DNA of 64,000 nucleotides, taken from Clostridium sp. UBA4548. GTDB lineage: Bacteria; Bacillota; Clostridia; Clostridiales; Clostridiaceae. The notes beneath the pieces were generated by a model, which searched no databases, was not told where the DNA came from, and saw only the letters and a program-made list of their open reading frames with translations. The first letter of the stretch is position 1. The number at the start of each line of letters is the position of its first letter. This document shows positions 34,347 through 42,760 of the stretch, one piece after another. The stretch spans positions 222,330 through 286,329 of the forward strand of contig NZ_DGLI01000023.1 in NCBI RefSeq assembly GCF_002387895.1, read 5' to 3'. Made by a program: the position numbers and the translations under genes.

Positions 34347-35381
34347 ATGAGAATAGCATTAATTGGTTTTGGAAACGTAGGTAAAGCATTTTTAAAATTA
34401 CTTAAAGAAAAGCAAGGAAATATTGAAAATAATGGTATTTCCCTGGAAATTATTTCAATCATTAATTCAAAGGGTGGTGTTTACAATAACCAAGGGATTT
34501 CACTTGAAGTTTATGCTCAGGACCTGAATATGAATAAAGAGTTAAGTGAGTACTTACATTTCTCCCCAGATATAAATATAGATTATGTCATTGAAAATGG
34601 TAACATAGATGCTGCTGTACTTTTAACTCCAACTAATAAGGATACAGGAGAACCAGGCATAACCTATATAAAAAAGCTTCTTACTAAAGGAATAAATGTA
34701 ATTACAGGTGATAAGGGCCCAATATTATTACAATATGAAAGTTTAAAAACCCTTGCACAAGAAAATAATTGCACCTTAGCCTTTGGCTGTACCACTGGGG
34801 GAGCTCTTCCTTCTATAAACGCAGCCTTATTTGATCTTGCTGGCTCTGATATTTTAGAAGTTAGAGGCATACTAAATGGAACTTCCAACTTTATAATTAA
34901 TGAAATGGAAGATAATAATTTCACCTTTAAGGATGCTTTAAAGAAAGCCCAAGATTTAGGAATTGCTGAAACAAACCCAACCTTAGATATTGAAGGTTAT
35001 GATACTGCAACTAAACTTATAATAATTTGTAATGCAATTTTTAATAAAAGTCTTTCCCTTAAAGATGTAAACCTCAGCGGAATATCTAACTTAACTATAG
35101 AAGAAATCCAACGAGGAAAAACTTTAGGCTACAAATACAAGCTAATAGGAACTGCAAAATTCCTAGATAATTCCTTAACCCTTTCTGTTGGTTTAGATAA
35201 AGTTTATAATAATGATCCTCTATTTAATGTGGACGGTAAAAACAAAGCTGTGAAGTTTGTATCCGACACTTTAGGTGATGTTACTGTAATTGGCGGAGCT
35301 TCTGGCACTACCCCAGCTGCAGCTGCTATTTTAAGAGATATTATAAATATAGAAAAAGGGATTAATTTCACTAAGTTTTAG
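34347..35381 (+). CDS. hom: Homoserine dehydrogenase lacking the ACT domain
   Basis: NAD(P)-dependent reduction of aspartate semialdehyde to homoserine, the branch point to threonine and methionine. 344 residues, with IGFGNVGKAFLKLL at the N-terminus, TGDKGPILLQYESL, the signature ILNGTSNFIINEM and DIEGYDTATKLIIICN. Usual forms are about 400-430 residues with a C-terminal ACT domain that gives threonine feedback; that domain is missing here. It begins 1 bp after the alcohol dehydrogenase stop. Confidence 0.9.
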   Translation: MRIALIGFGNVGKAFLKLLKEKQGNIENNGISLEIISIINSKGGVYNNQGISLEVYAQDLNMNKELSEYLHFSPDINIDYVIENGNIDAAVLLTPTNKDTGEPGITYIKKLLTKGINVITGDKGPILLQYESLKTLAQENNCTLAFGCTTGGALPSINAALFDLAGSDILEVRGILNGTSNFIINEMEDNNFTFKDALKKAQDLGIAETNPTLDIEGYDTATKLIIICNAIFNKSLSLKDVNLSGISNLTIEEIQRGKTLGYKYKLIGTAKFLDNSLTLSVGLDKVYNNDPLFNVDGKNKAVKFVSDTLGDVTVIGGASGTTPAAAAILRDIINIEKGINFTKF

Positions 35382-35535
35382 GTTCTACACTTCATATTTT
35401 ACTAAATAAAATGTGTTCAATCTCCTATGTTGAATTATGTATCATCATTGTATTCTAAATAAACAAATATAAAAAGATGAACTACTTACCCTTGAAGAAT
35501 TTCTAAAGTTACCTTTGAATTTGTCCATAAGAAAT

Positions 35536-35570
35536 AAAAGGATGAACTGATACTTGCAGCTCATCTTTTT
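35536..35570 (+). terminator. Terminator after homoserine dehydrogenase
   Basis: AAAAGGATGA and TCATCTTTTT form an imperfect stem ending in a T run. A second copy of the left arm (AAAAAGATGAACT) lies upstream near 35471 and could pair with the same right arm. Confidence 0.6.
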
Positions 35571-35611
35571 GTTTTCTTCAATATATATAACGTTTATCAC
35601 TTCTAACTTAG

Positions 35612-36643
35612 TTATCTATTTTTAAGACTTCTTAAATCCTCAATAAAACTCTTTACTGCTTCTTCCTTTGTTGCCCAAGAAGTTACTAGTCTTATTGCAG
35701 AGTTATTCTCATCAATTTTCTGCCATATATAAAATATATACTTTTCTTCTAATCCTTCAATTATTGAATTAGGCAGTATTGGGAATATTTGATTTGATGG
35801 CGAATGAGTTAAAAAAGAATATCCTTCCTGAAGTACAGCTTCTTTTAATAATTCTGCCATACTATTTGCATGGGTAGCTAAATCAAAAAATAAGTTATCT
35901 TTAAAAAGCTCCGAAAATTGTATTCCAAGAAGTCTTCCCTTTGCAAGTAATGCTCCCTTTTGCTTTATATGAAATCTAAAGTCCTCTTTTAAGGAATCTT
36001 TGCAAATTACAAGAGCTTCCCCAAGTAGAGCCCCATTTTTTGTTCCTCCTATGTAAAAGGCATCCACTAAATTAGCTAAATCCCCAAGATTAATATCATT
36101 TTCTTTAGAACATAGTGCTGAGCCAAGTCTAGCACCATCTACATATAGAAAAAGTTCATTATCTCTACAAAAATTACTTAAGGCTTCTAATTCCTTTTTT
36201 GTATAAATAGATCCAATTTCTGTAGGGTTGGAAATATAAACTAATTTTGGTTTTACCATATGCTCATCAGTATGTGCATCTATTGCTTCTTTAACCTGTT
36301 TAGAGTTAATTTTTCCATCTTTCACTTCTATAGAAATAACTTTATGACCTGTAGCCTCTATAGCTCCAGTTTCGTGGACAAGTATATGACCAGTATTTGC
36401 TGCAATGGCTGCTTCATGAGGTCTTAAAAAAGCAGAAATTGCCGTTAAATTTGTTTGAGTACCTCCTGGGAAAAAATGAACCTCTACATCTTCCCTACCT
36501 AATCTTTCCTTAATTAATCTAATAGCTTCAATAGAATACTTATCTTCTCCATAGCCTTCCATCTGCTCCATATTAGCTTCCATAAGTGCATTTAGTATCC
36601 TAGGATGTGTCCCCTCACTATAATCATTTTTGAAACTATACAT
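35612..36643 (-). CDS. ltaE: L-threonine aldolase, low specificity (beta-eliminating lyase family)
   Basis: PLP enzyme splitting threonine to glycine and acetaldehyde, 343 residues from the ATG preceded by AGGAGG; upstream in-frame starts overlap that site. It has SFKNDYSEGTHPRIL at the N-terminus, FFPGGTQTNLTAI, YVDGARLGSAL and the PLP lysine in FYIGGTKNGALLGEA. It converges on the alcohol dehydrogenase-homoserine dehydrogenase operon, which could supply homoserine for threonine and remove acetaldehyde. Repeat element D copy 3 lies about 150 bp upstream. Confidence 0.9.
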   Translation of the reverse strand: MYSFKNDYSEGTHPRILNALMEANMEQMEGYGEDKYSIEAIRLIKERLGREDVEVHFFPGGTQTNLTAISAFLRPHEAAIAANTGHILVHETGAIEATGHKVISIEVKDGKINSKQVKEAIDAHTDEHMVKPKLVYISNPTEIGSIYTKKELEALSNFCRDNELFLYVDGARLGSALCSKENDINLGDLANLVDAFYIGGTKNGALLGEALVICKDSLKEDFRFHIKQKGALLAKGRLLGIQFSELFKDNLFFDLATHANSMAELLKEAVLQEGYSFLTHSPSNQIFPILPNSIIEGLEEKYIFYIWQKIDENNSAIRLVTSWATKEEAVKSFIEDLRSLKNR

Positions 36644-36794
36644 TATAAACATCCTCCTTTTGTGTATCATAATGAAATTATATCCTAATTTTATATTTTT
36701 ATCAAAATTATAGTGGATTTTTGTACTTTTTCCTTTACTATATTTACTTCTTGAAACATTGAAAAAACTTAATTTTAATTAAAGCTATTACCTA

Positions 36795-36862
36795 GTATAA
36801 CTATAAGTAGCCACAGTTAAAACTTAACTTTTACATGGGTCCTATGCTGGGTTTGTTAAAGG
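36795..36862 (-). repeat. Recurrent upstream element D, copy 3 (threonine aldolase)
   Basis: On the minus strand it shows CTTTAACAAACCCA, AAGTTAAGTTTTAACT and a TATACT-like end in the same order and spacing as the argS copy (CTTAAGGGAACCA, AAGTTAAGTTTTAGGT, TATACT). It points toward the threonine aldolase gene. Confidence 0.55.
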
Positions 36863-36907
36863 TTATGAACGCCTATAATTTATATTCAATGATATATCTC
36901 AATAGAG

Positions 36908-36952
36908 AAACCACTTCAACATTTAATCTATATCTTCTAGGAAGTGGTTTTT
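36908..36952 (+). terminator. Orphan plus-strand terminator
   Basis: AAACCACTTC (36908-36917) pairs with GAAGTGGTTT (36941-36950) and is followed by T. No plus-strand gene ends here; the nearest transcripts run the other way. It may end a small RNA or be a leftover. Confidence 0.55.
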
Positions 36953-36969
36953 AGAAAAAGCTGAGCATA

Positions 36970-37018
36970 AAAAACAACCTATAAAATAGACTCTTTTCAT
37001 CTGTCTACTTTATAGGTT
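36970..37018 (-). terminator. CPBP protease gene terminator
   Basis: AACCTATAAA-TAGA pairs with TCTA-TTTATAGGTT. On the minus strand it is followed by GTTTTTTATG, about 60 bp after the stop of the membrane protease gene. Confidence 0.75.
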
Positions 37019-37080
37019 TAATTTTACTTGCCTTACCTTGTAATACTTCTACTAGAGAGTATTACAATTGAAAAATATCT

Positions 37081-38043
37081 TTACTTAGGTTTTATAAGGT
37101 CAGTAATTGGTACAGTATTAATACCATATGCCATTATAACTATTCCTATTAATATCATCAATCCTGAACAAACACCTGCTACAATATTGATTTTCTTTTC
37201 TTTTTTCTGTTTCATAATAGCATCTTCAACTTCATTTCTAGCTTCTCTTCTATGAATTAATCTTGATCCGAATAGTAAAAGGAAAGGTACTACTGCTCCA
37301 ATAATGAAATAAGTTGCAATTCCATAAAGCATCATTCCTGAATTCATATCCACTGCTGTTGGCTGAGATTTTGATGTAAAAGATATTAAGGTTGCTAATC
37401 CATTGTTTACGAAGTGAAATATAATAGGTAAAATCATATTTCTTGTTTCAATCATAACATAAGACAGTGCCATTCCTAAAATAGCTGTAGGAATAAAACG
37501 AACTGGGTCTAAATGAAAAATACCAAAAATAATTCCCATATAAAGGACCCTAAGCCATTTATTATTTACAGAACCTAGAGAGGAAAGAATAAGTCCTCTA
37601 TGCAAGGCTTCCTCACAAATAGCTGGCATAACTGCAATAATAATAAAGGCAATCCACATAGGTACACTAGTGAATACATTCTGTAATCCACTACTTACTT
37701 CTGTAAGTCCTTGCGGAAAAAAATATCCAATAATTAAAGTTATAAGTATTACGGCAACATAACTACCAGCCCATATAAGTAAAACCCCAAAAATTTCACG
37801 AAGTAAAGGCTTCTTTAAAGGAAATATTTCTTTTAAATTTGCTTTAAAAAGTATTGCTGGAATTATGGCTACTAACAATAGTATAACCTCTGTAAGTGCT
37901 ACACCGTACATCCCCAAGGCCATTTGTATAGGTGCTGCTACAAAAAGCATAACTAGAATAACTAAAATAAACACTCCTATACCCTGATGTGGTTTTAACT
38001 GTTTGCACTGTTTTGATTGTTTTGAATTAATCTTTGTTAACAT
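37081..38043 (-). CDS. CPBP family intramembrane metalloprotease
   Basis: Integral membrane protein of 320 residues with about eight hydrophobic segments and the CAAX protease/bacteriocin-processing motifs: EExxxR as E144-E145...R149 in AICEEALHRG, and FxxxH with His177 in IIFGIFHLD, plus a later HFVNNGLA. Such proteins cleave within or near the membrane; some give immunity to bacteriocins. It stands alone and its target is unknown. An extended -10 (TATGGTATAAT) lies about 110 bp upstream. Confidence 0.88.
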   Translation of the reverse strand: MLTKINSKQSKQCKQLKPHQGIGVFILVILVMLFVAAPIQMALGMYGVALTEVILLLVAIIPAILFKANLKEIFPLKKPLLREIFGVLLIWAGSYVAVILITLIIGYFFPQGLTEVSSGLQNVFTSVPMWIAFIIIAVMPAICEEALHRGLILSSLGSVNNKWLRVLYMGIIFGIFHLDPVRFIPTAILGMALSYVMIETRNMILPIIFHFVNNGLATLISFTSKSQPTAVDMNSGMMLYGIATYFIIGAVVPFLLLFGSRLIHRREARNEVEDAIMKQKKEKKINIVAGVCSGLMILIGIVIMAYGINTVPITDLIKPK

Positions 38044-38152
38044 CTAACACTTCCCCTTTATAGATTAATTATTAAAAGTATATTTTACTTTTGAATTAGA
38101 TCTGTTATCCCCTCCAAATCTAAATCATTACCACTATATTCCATTATACCAT

Positions 38153-38163
38153 AGTTATCTACT
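38153..38163 (-). promoter_or_regulatory. Extended -10 element of CPBP gene
   Basis: On the minus strand TATGGTATAAT, a TGnTATAAT extended -10. The same TATGGTAWAAT string recurs upstream of five other minus-strand genes in the window. Confidence 0.55.
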
Positions 38164-38230
38164 TTCTCACTATAGGTTGAATTTGAAGTTTTTATAAATG
38201 AATATTATGAAACACGTTTCAAAGGTATAG

Positions 38231-38342
38231 AATGCAATAAAGAAACTACACACATAATAAACCTACTTTTTCATTGTCTTTCCTATAAGTTGCTTTTAAT
38301 TTATTAAGTAATGTAGCAATACTGTTACAACTTATATATACA
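38231..38342. repeat. Dispersed repeat R3, copy B
   Basis: Aligns over about 110 bp with 4869-4975, roughly three bases in four being the same by eye. It lies in the gap of about 600 bases between the CPBP gene and the exporter operon. The rest of that gap contains the palindrome-like GTAACTTTGTTAC near 38506 but no clear gene. Confidence 0.7.
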
Positions 38343-38660
38343 AGATCTATAGAAGTTCCTCCTTGATATTTTATTATAAACTAATACTTTTAATAGATAT
38401 AATGGAATTAACTTTTTCAATTAGGTATATTATAGTATAATTACCATGTTGAGGGATTGAATTTTTAGATAAGTAATTAATAATTAACAAGCTCATTTTG
38501 TAGTGTAACTTTGTTACGCCAAAATAACTTCACTAAGCTGAGTGGCTATAGATTCAATAAGATCGTAGATTAGAAACTTCCATATGCTGTTATAGTTCTA
38601 CTAAAAATGAGATCCGTTATACGAAAAATTATCTGATGTGTTTCAGGAAAGAGGGATGTT

Positions 38661-39602
38661 ATGACTTTATGTGTTAAGAATTTGACAAAAAAATATGGAG
38701 ACAAAGTTGTTGTTAATAACTTAAGTTTTCAAATCGATAAACCAGGAGTATATGCTCTACTAGGAACAAATGGAGCTGGAAAGACCACAACTCTTCGTAT
38801 CATCTTAGGAATGCTTGCAAAGGATGAGGGAGAAGTACAATGGAAGGGTCAGCCCCTTGATCCCTTGAAAACCAATGTAGGTTATCTAGCAGAGGAACGT
38901 GGATTATATCCAAAATATACTTTACTTGATCAGCTTTTGTATTTTGCAAAGCTTAGAAATGTACCTAAAAAAACTGCTATGAGTCGTATCGAATACTGGA
39001 GTGAGAGATTATCTGTAAGTGAGTATGTATTCCCACCTAAGGTAAAAGGTAAAAAAGCTCCAAAGCCATATCGCGCAGAGCAATTATCTAAAGGAAATCA
39101 ACAAAAGATTCAGCTCATGTCTACTTTAATTTCTGATCCAGAATTAATTATTCTAGATGAACCTTTAAGTGGACTTGACCCAGTGAATACAGATTTATTT
39201 AAATCAATTATTAGAGAAGAAATTTCTAAGAACAAATATCTAATTATGTCTAGTCATCAAATGCCTACTATTGAAGAGTTTTGTTCTGATATTACCATAT
39301 TGAATCATGGCCAAGCAGTCCTTCAAGGAAATTTGAATGAGATTAAGAAAGGTTATGGGCGAGTGAATCTTTTTGTTAAAAGTGATGTAGACATTTCTTC
39401 TTATATTGCCTCCTTTAAACTAGACATTGTAAATAAAACCCCAAGTGAGTATCATTTAAGAGTTCATAACGAAGCTCATGCTATGGAGTTTTTAGGAAAA
39501 CTTATTGAAGATAAGATCCCAGTTATTAAGTTTGAACTTCGTGAACCCTCCTTGCATGAAATATTTATTGAAAAGGTAGGCGACATTAATGAAAAAGAAT
39601 AG
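38661..39602 (+). CDS. ABC transporter ATPase, NatA-like
   Basis: Single nucleotide-binding subunit, 313 residues: Walker A LLGTNGAGKTTTLRI (34-44), signature LSKGNQQKIQLMSTL, Walker B LIILDEPLSGLDP and a switch His in MSSHQM. The C-terminal extension of about 80 residues matches ABC-2 exporters of the Nat/DRA type. Its end overlaps the start of the first permease gene by 14 bp. Likely exports sodium, a drug or a peptide; the substrate is not readable. Confidence 0.92.
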   Translation: MTLCVKNLTKKYGDKVVVNNLSFQIDKPGVYALLGTNGAGKTTTLRIILGMLAKDEGEVQWKGQPLDPLKTNVGYLAEERGLYPKYTLLDQLLYFAKLRNVPKKTAMSRIEYWSERLSVSEYVFPPKVKGKKAPKPYRAEQLSKGNQQKIQLMSTLISDPELIILDEPLSGLDPVNTDLFKSIIREEISKNKYLIMSSHQMPTIEEFCSDITILNHGQAVLQGNLNEIKKGYGRVNLFVKSDVDISSYIASFKLDIVNKTPSEYHLRVHNEAHAMEFLGKLIEDKIPVIKFELREPSLHEIFIEKVGDINEKE

Positions 39603-40920
39603 TCTTACTGGTTGGAAGGATGTCTTCACCTTTACCCTTGTACAAACATTAAAAAGTAAAGCCTATATTATTTCATTTGCCATACTACTTGCATTAATGC
39701 TGATTTCTATGCCCATTGTAAGTGCACTTACTTCAAAGGATAGTTCTGGCTCAACTTCTCCTAATGCAGTGAAAAAAATCTATGTAAATAATAAAACCAA
39801 CATTTCGGCATTAGATTTTAAAGGTTTCCTTGAAGATGAAAGTTTAAAGCATATTTCTTTTGAACCAATGAAAGATGACTATACAGTGGTATCAGAAAGA
39901 ATTGAAAAAAGCGAACAAGAATCTATAATATTAACTATTAGTGAAGTTCAAGATAAGTATTCTTTAGAATTTGTAAGAGCTACTAAGGGGCCAGTTAAAG
40001 AAAGCAACTTAAATGCCCTTTCAGATTCTATAAAAAAGGAATTTGAAACAATTAAACTTAATGCACTTGGGGTAAATAGCACCCAGTTAGATATGATTAA
40101 TGCAGAGGTAAAAACTGAGGTGTTTATCACTGATGTTACTGGTATAGAAGTTGTAAAAGAAGATACCTCTCTTTCAGGTGGCGAGTACGGGTTCATTTAT
40201 GGAATCCTATTTATAGTTATGATGGTGAACATAATGGCAAGCACACAAATTGCTTCATCTATACTAACAGAAAAATCCACTCGAGTTATCGAATATCTAC
40301 TAACTTCTGTTAAACCACTAGCAATAATGGTTGGTAAAATCCTTGCCATGCTTACCGCGGTACTGTTTCAAGTTATATCTATGATAGTAGCATTGTTTAT
40401 TTCCAATATGATTTCACGTGGTTTATCTTCAAGCAGTGGAGAAAGCATACTTTCTCAGTATCTTCCAAAGAATATTTTTCAGAATTTAAATATAACTAAT
40501 ATTATTCTTTGTTTAATACTCATTGGAATTGGAATGATTATATATGCAACCTTAGCAGGCCTTGCAGGAGCCTCTGTAAGTAGGCTTGAAGAATTGAGTG
40601 AAGGGCTTACCTTGTTCACCATGATTAACTTAATTGGAGCATATGTTGGAATGGGTGCGGCTGGTGTATTAATGGCTTCGGGAATTAATGGCTTTGTTAT
40701 ATTCTCTTTCTTATTCCCTTTGTCCTCAGTTTTTATATTGCCTGGTGCCCTTTTAATTGGAAAGGTAACTCTACCATTTGTAGCAGCTGCTATTGCACTT
40801 CAAATAATAACTATAATCTTATTATTTAAATTTGTGGCAAAAGTTTACGAAACACTAATACTCCATAATGGTAATAAAATTAAACTTAAAGAACTTATTA
40901 AAATTTCAAAGACGGTGTAA
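39589..40920 (+). CDS. ABC-2 type permease, NatB-like (1)
   Basis: Membrane subunit of 443 residues. One N-terminal helix (residues 22-45) is followed by a long extracellular domain (about 50-195) and five to six C-terminal helices, including QIASSILTEKSTRVIEYLLTSVKPLAIMVGKILA, the ABC-2 signature region. It overlaps the ATPase gene and lies 15 bp before a second permease of the same design, so the exporter is probably a heterodimeric membrane pair with one ATPase gene. Confidence 0.9.
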   Translation: MKKNSLTGWKDVFTFTLVQTLKSKAYIISFAILLALMLISMPIVSALTSKDSSGSTSPNAVKKIYVNNKTNISALDFKGFLEDESLKHISFEPMKDDYTVVSERIEKSEQESIILTISEVQDKYSLEFVRATKGPVKESNLNALSDSIKKEFETIKLNALGVNSTQLDMINAEVKTEVFITDVTGIEVVKEDTSLSGGEYGFIYGILFIVMMVNIMASTQIASSILTEKSTRVIEYLLTSVKPLAIMVGKILAMLTAVLFQVISMIVALFISNMISRGLSSSSGESILSQYLPKNIFQNLNITNIILCLILIGIGMIIYATLAGLAGASVSRLEELSEGLTLFTMINLIGAYVGMGAAGVLMASGINGFVIFSFLFPLSSVFILPGALLIGKVTLPFVAAAIALQIITIILLFKFVAKVYETLILHNGNKIKLKELIKISKTV

Positions 40921-40935
40921 AAGGGGGAAGGAAAA

Positions 40936-42273
40936 ATGAAAGATAATTTTAGAGGATGGACTTCAGTGTATGCCTTTACCCTTTCACAGGCTACAAAGGG
41001 CATTGGGTTTAAACTTGTTACTACCTTAGTTACCTTACTTATAGTAGGAGCATTAGTAGTGGTAAATTTGGTAGTGGCTAAACCTGATAAGGAGAATAAC
41101 AATGAACCCTCTCCAATTAAAACTGTATATGTATTAGACAATAGTGGCTTACAGCCAACCAATTACAAGGATATAATTTCACAGACAAATAAAAATGAAT
41201 TTAATGAAGCTGAGTATATAAACGTTATTGATAAATCTAGTAAAGAAGCTGTTAAAGCTGCAGGAGAAAAGTCTTCTGAGGCTATAGCTATAGTTATTAC
41301 AAAGAAAGACTTAGGCTACGAATTAAAAGCTCTTATACCTGAAAATTCAAAGGTCTCAAAAGGTGAAGCAGAATCCCTACTTAGCTCAATGTCCTCTGCT
41401 TTTGAAACAAACAAACTCCTACAGGTAGGATTATCCTCGGAGCAACTTGTTGGAGTACTTAAACCAGCAGTAGTATCCTTTTCAGAAATTGGTGAAAATT
41501 CTAGTGTAGTAACCAAAATAATTAAAGTAGCAGCACCTATGGTATTTAGCTTTATAATGTACTTTATGCTCCTACTTTATGGTCAGACCATCAGTAAATC
41601 AGTATCTACAGAAAAAACCTCTAAACTCATGGAGGTGTTACTAACGTCAGTACATCCCTATGCTATGATAACTGGTAAAGTACTTGCAGTTACCTCCATG
41701 GCATTGGGACAATTTGTAACTTGGATTGCAGCAGGCGCTGTAGGATTATATGGTGGCAATGCTATTGCTCAAAGTATTTATCCTAACTATGAGAATTCTG
41801 CAATTACCATCATAAACTTTTTAAAGGATAACTTAGGAGAAACTGCCTTAACCCTTCCAGCGGTGCTACTTGCAATAGCCTTCTTTTGCTTTGGCTTCTT
41901 GTTTTATTGCATTATTGCTGCTGTTGCCGGCTGCATGGTTTCAAAACCAGAGGATGTGGCCTCTACTCAAGCAGTATTTCAAATGCCAGTAATTATAAGC
42001 TGGTTAGTTTGTTACTTTGCCCCAATCCTTGGTAAAGAAGGTATACTCTCCGTAGCTAGATATATTCCCTTCACTTCTCCCTTTATAGTGCCAGCTGATC
42101 TTATTACAGGCACCATGGGTATGGCATCGGGATTCATATCAACAGCACTACTCCTAATTTTTTCTATGTTAACCATAATGCTAGCAGCTAAAATTTACAA
42201 AGGACTTGTGTTATATAATGGGCAAAAGCTTAGTTTTAAAGTAATAGGTAATATATTAAAGACTAATAAGTAA
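40936..42273 (+). CDS. ABC-2 type permease, NatB-like (2)
   Basis: Second permease, 445 residues, paralogous to the preceding gene: N-terminal TM helix, extracellular domain to about residue 190, then a membrane domain with TISKSVSTEKTSKLMEVLLTSVHPYAMITGKVLAV. A ribosome site (GGGGGAAGG) precedes the ATG. A strong terminator follows. It forms one operon with the ATPase and the first permease. Confidence 0.9.
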   Translation: MKDNFRGWTSVYAFTLSQATKGIGFKLVTTLVTLLIVGALVVVNLVVAKPDKENNNEPSPIKTVYVLDNSGLQPTNYKDIISQTNKNEFNEAEYINVIDKSSKEAVKAAGEKSSEAIAIVITKKDLGYELKALIPENSKVSKGEAESLLSSMSSAFETNKLLQVGLSSEQLVGVLKPAVVSFSEIGENSSVVTKIIKVAAPMVFSFIMYFMLLLYGQTISKSVSTEKTSKLMEVLLTSVHPYAMITGKVLAVTSMALGQFVTWIAAGAVGLYGGNAIAQSIYPNYENSAITIINFLKDNLGETALTLPAVLLAIAFFCFGFLFYCIIAAVAGCMVSKPEDVASTQAVFQMPVIISWLVCYFAPILGKEGILSVARYIPFTSPFIVPADLITGTMGMASGFISTALLLIFSMLTIMLAAKIYKGLVLYNGQKLSFKVIGNILKTNK

Positions 42274-42298
42274 GGTTTTTAATATTAGGTTTATGAAT

Positions 42299-42345
42299 AA
42301 AAAGCAGCTAAAAGTATTTTAAGTCATACTTTTAGCTGCTTTTTA
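42299..42345 (+). terminator. Exporter operon terminator
   Basis: AAAAAGCAGCTAAAAGTAT pairs with ATACTTTTAGCTGCTTTTT. The sequence resembles the terminator at 49603-49638 (AGCTAAGAGTATTTTTAACC). Confidence 0.88.
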
Positions 42346-42506
42346 AATATTTGTCGAAAATATTTATATATTTTGAATATTATGTTATTATATAATGTAA
42401 TAAGTAATTTAATATCATTATTTCCTAAAAATTACTTTTACAGAGAAACTTTTTATATACCGCATATAGGATTTCTTCGTGAAATCTTGGCTTACTTTTT
42501 TCCAAA

Positions 42507-42578
42507 GGTCTTAGGAAAACAAGTTGGCTCATATATGGGGTAAATCTTCACTTTGACTCTCTATATGTAGTATTATGG
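42507..42578 (+). repeat. Recurrent upstream element D, copy 4
   Basis: Contains GGTCTTAGGAAAACAAGTTGGCTC..., TAAATCTTCACTTTGACTC and a TATTAT end, aligning in order with copy 1 about 170 bp downstream. It is the most diverged of the four copies. Confidence 0.5.
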
Positions 42579-42675
42579 TTTAAGTTATCTTTATATAGCA
42601 GAAATACACTTAAAGGTAAACTTGCTTTTCTTAAAGTTTACCTGGCGAAACTTTATCTTATTCATCTTTAAAAAA

Positions 42676-42740
42676 GCCTTAAGGGAACCAATGTAGCTTC
42701 AATACTAAGTTAAGTCTTCGCTTTGGTTCCATATATAATA
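42676..42740 (+). repeat. Recurrent upstream element D, copy 1 (glutamate 2,3-aminomutase)
   Basis: Reads CCTTAAGGGAACCA, then AAGTTAAGTCTTCGC, then TTGGTTCCATATATAATA. It shares the first two blocks exactly with the argS copy (CTTAAGGGAACCA, AAGTTAAGT). It ends about 20 bp before the ATG and includes a TATAAT. Confidence 0.6.
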
Positions 42741-42760
42741 AAAACATAAAGGAGGGTCTT

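Larger units (their letters stand above)
42346..42760 (+). promoter_or_regulatory. Structured leader/intergenic region of glutamate 2,3-aminomutase
   Basis: More than 400 bases without a gene. On the plus strand it holds a TTCGT-loop hairpin (GATTTC/GAAATC at 42470-42486), element D copy 4 (42507-42578), the perfect 10-bp hairpin AGGTAAACTT/AAGTTTACCT (42614-42643) and element D copy 1 with the stem GGAACCA/TGGTTCC (42684-42730). It looks like a regulatory leader; no known riboswitch class was recognised. Confidence 0.45.

Noticed and set aside
36835..36954. 39-codon plus-strand frame ending in the orphan terminator
   Set aside because: No ribosome site and it overlaps element D; treated as chance, though the terminator itself is kept.
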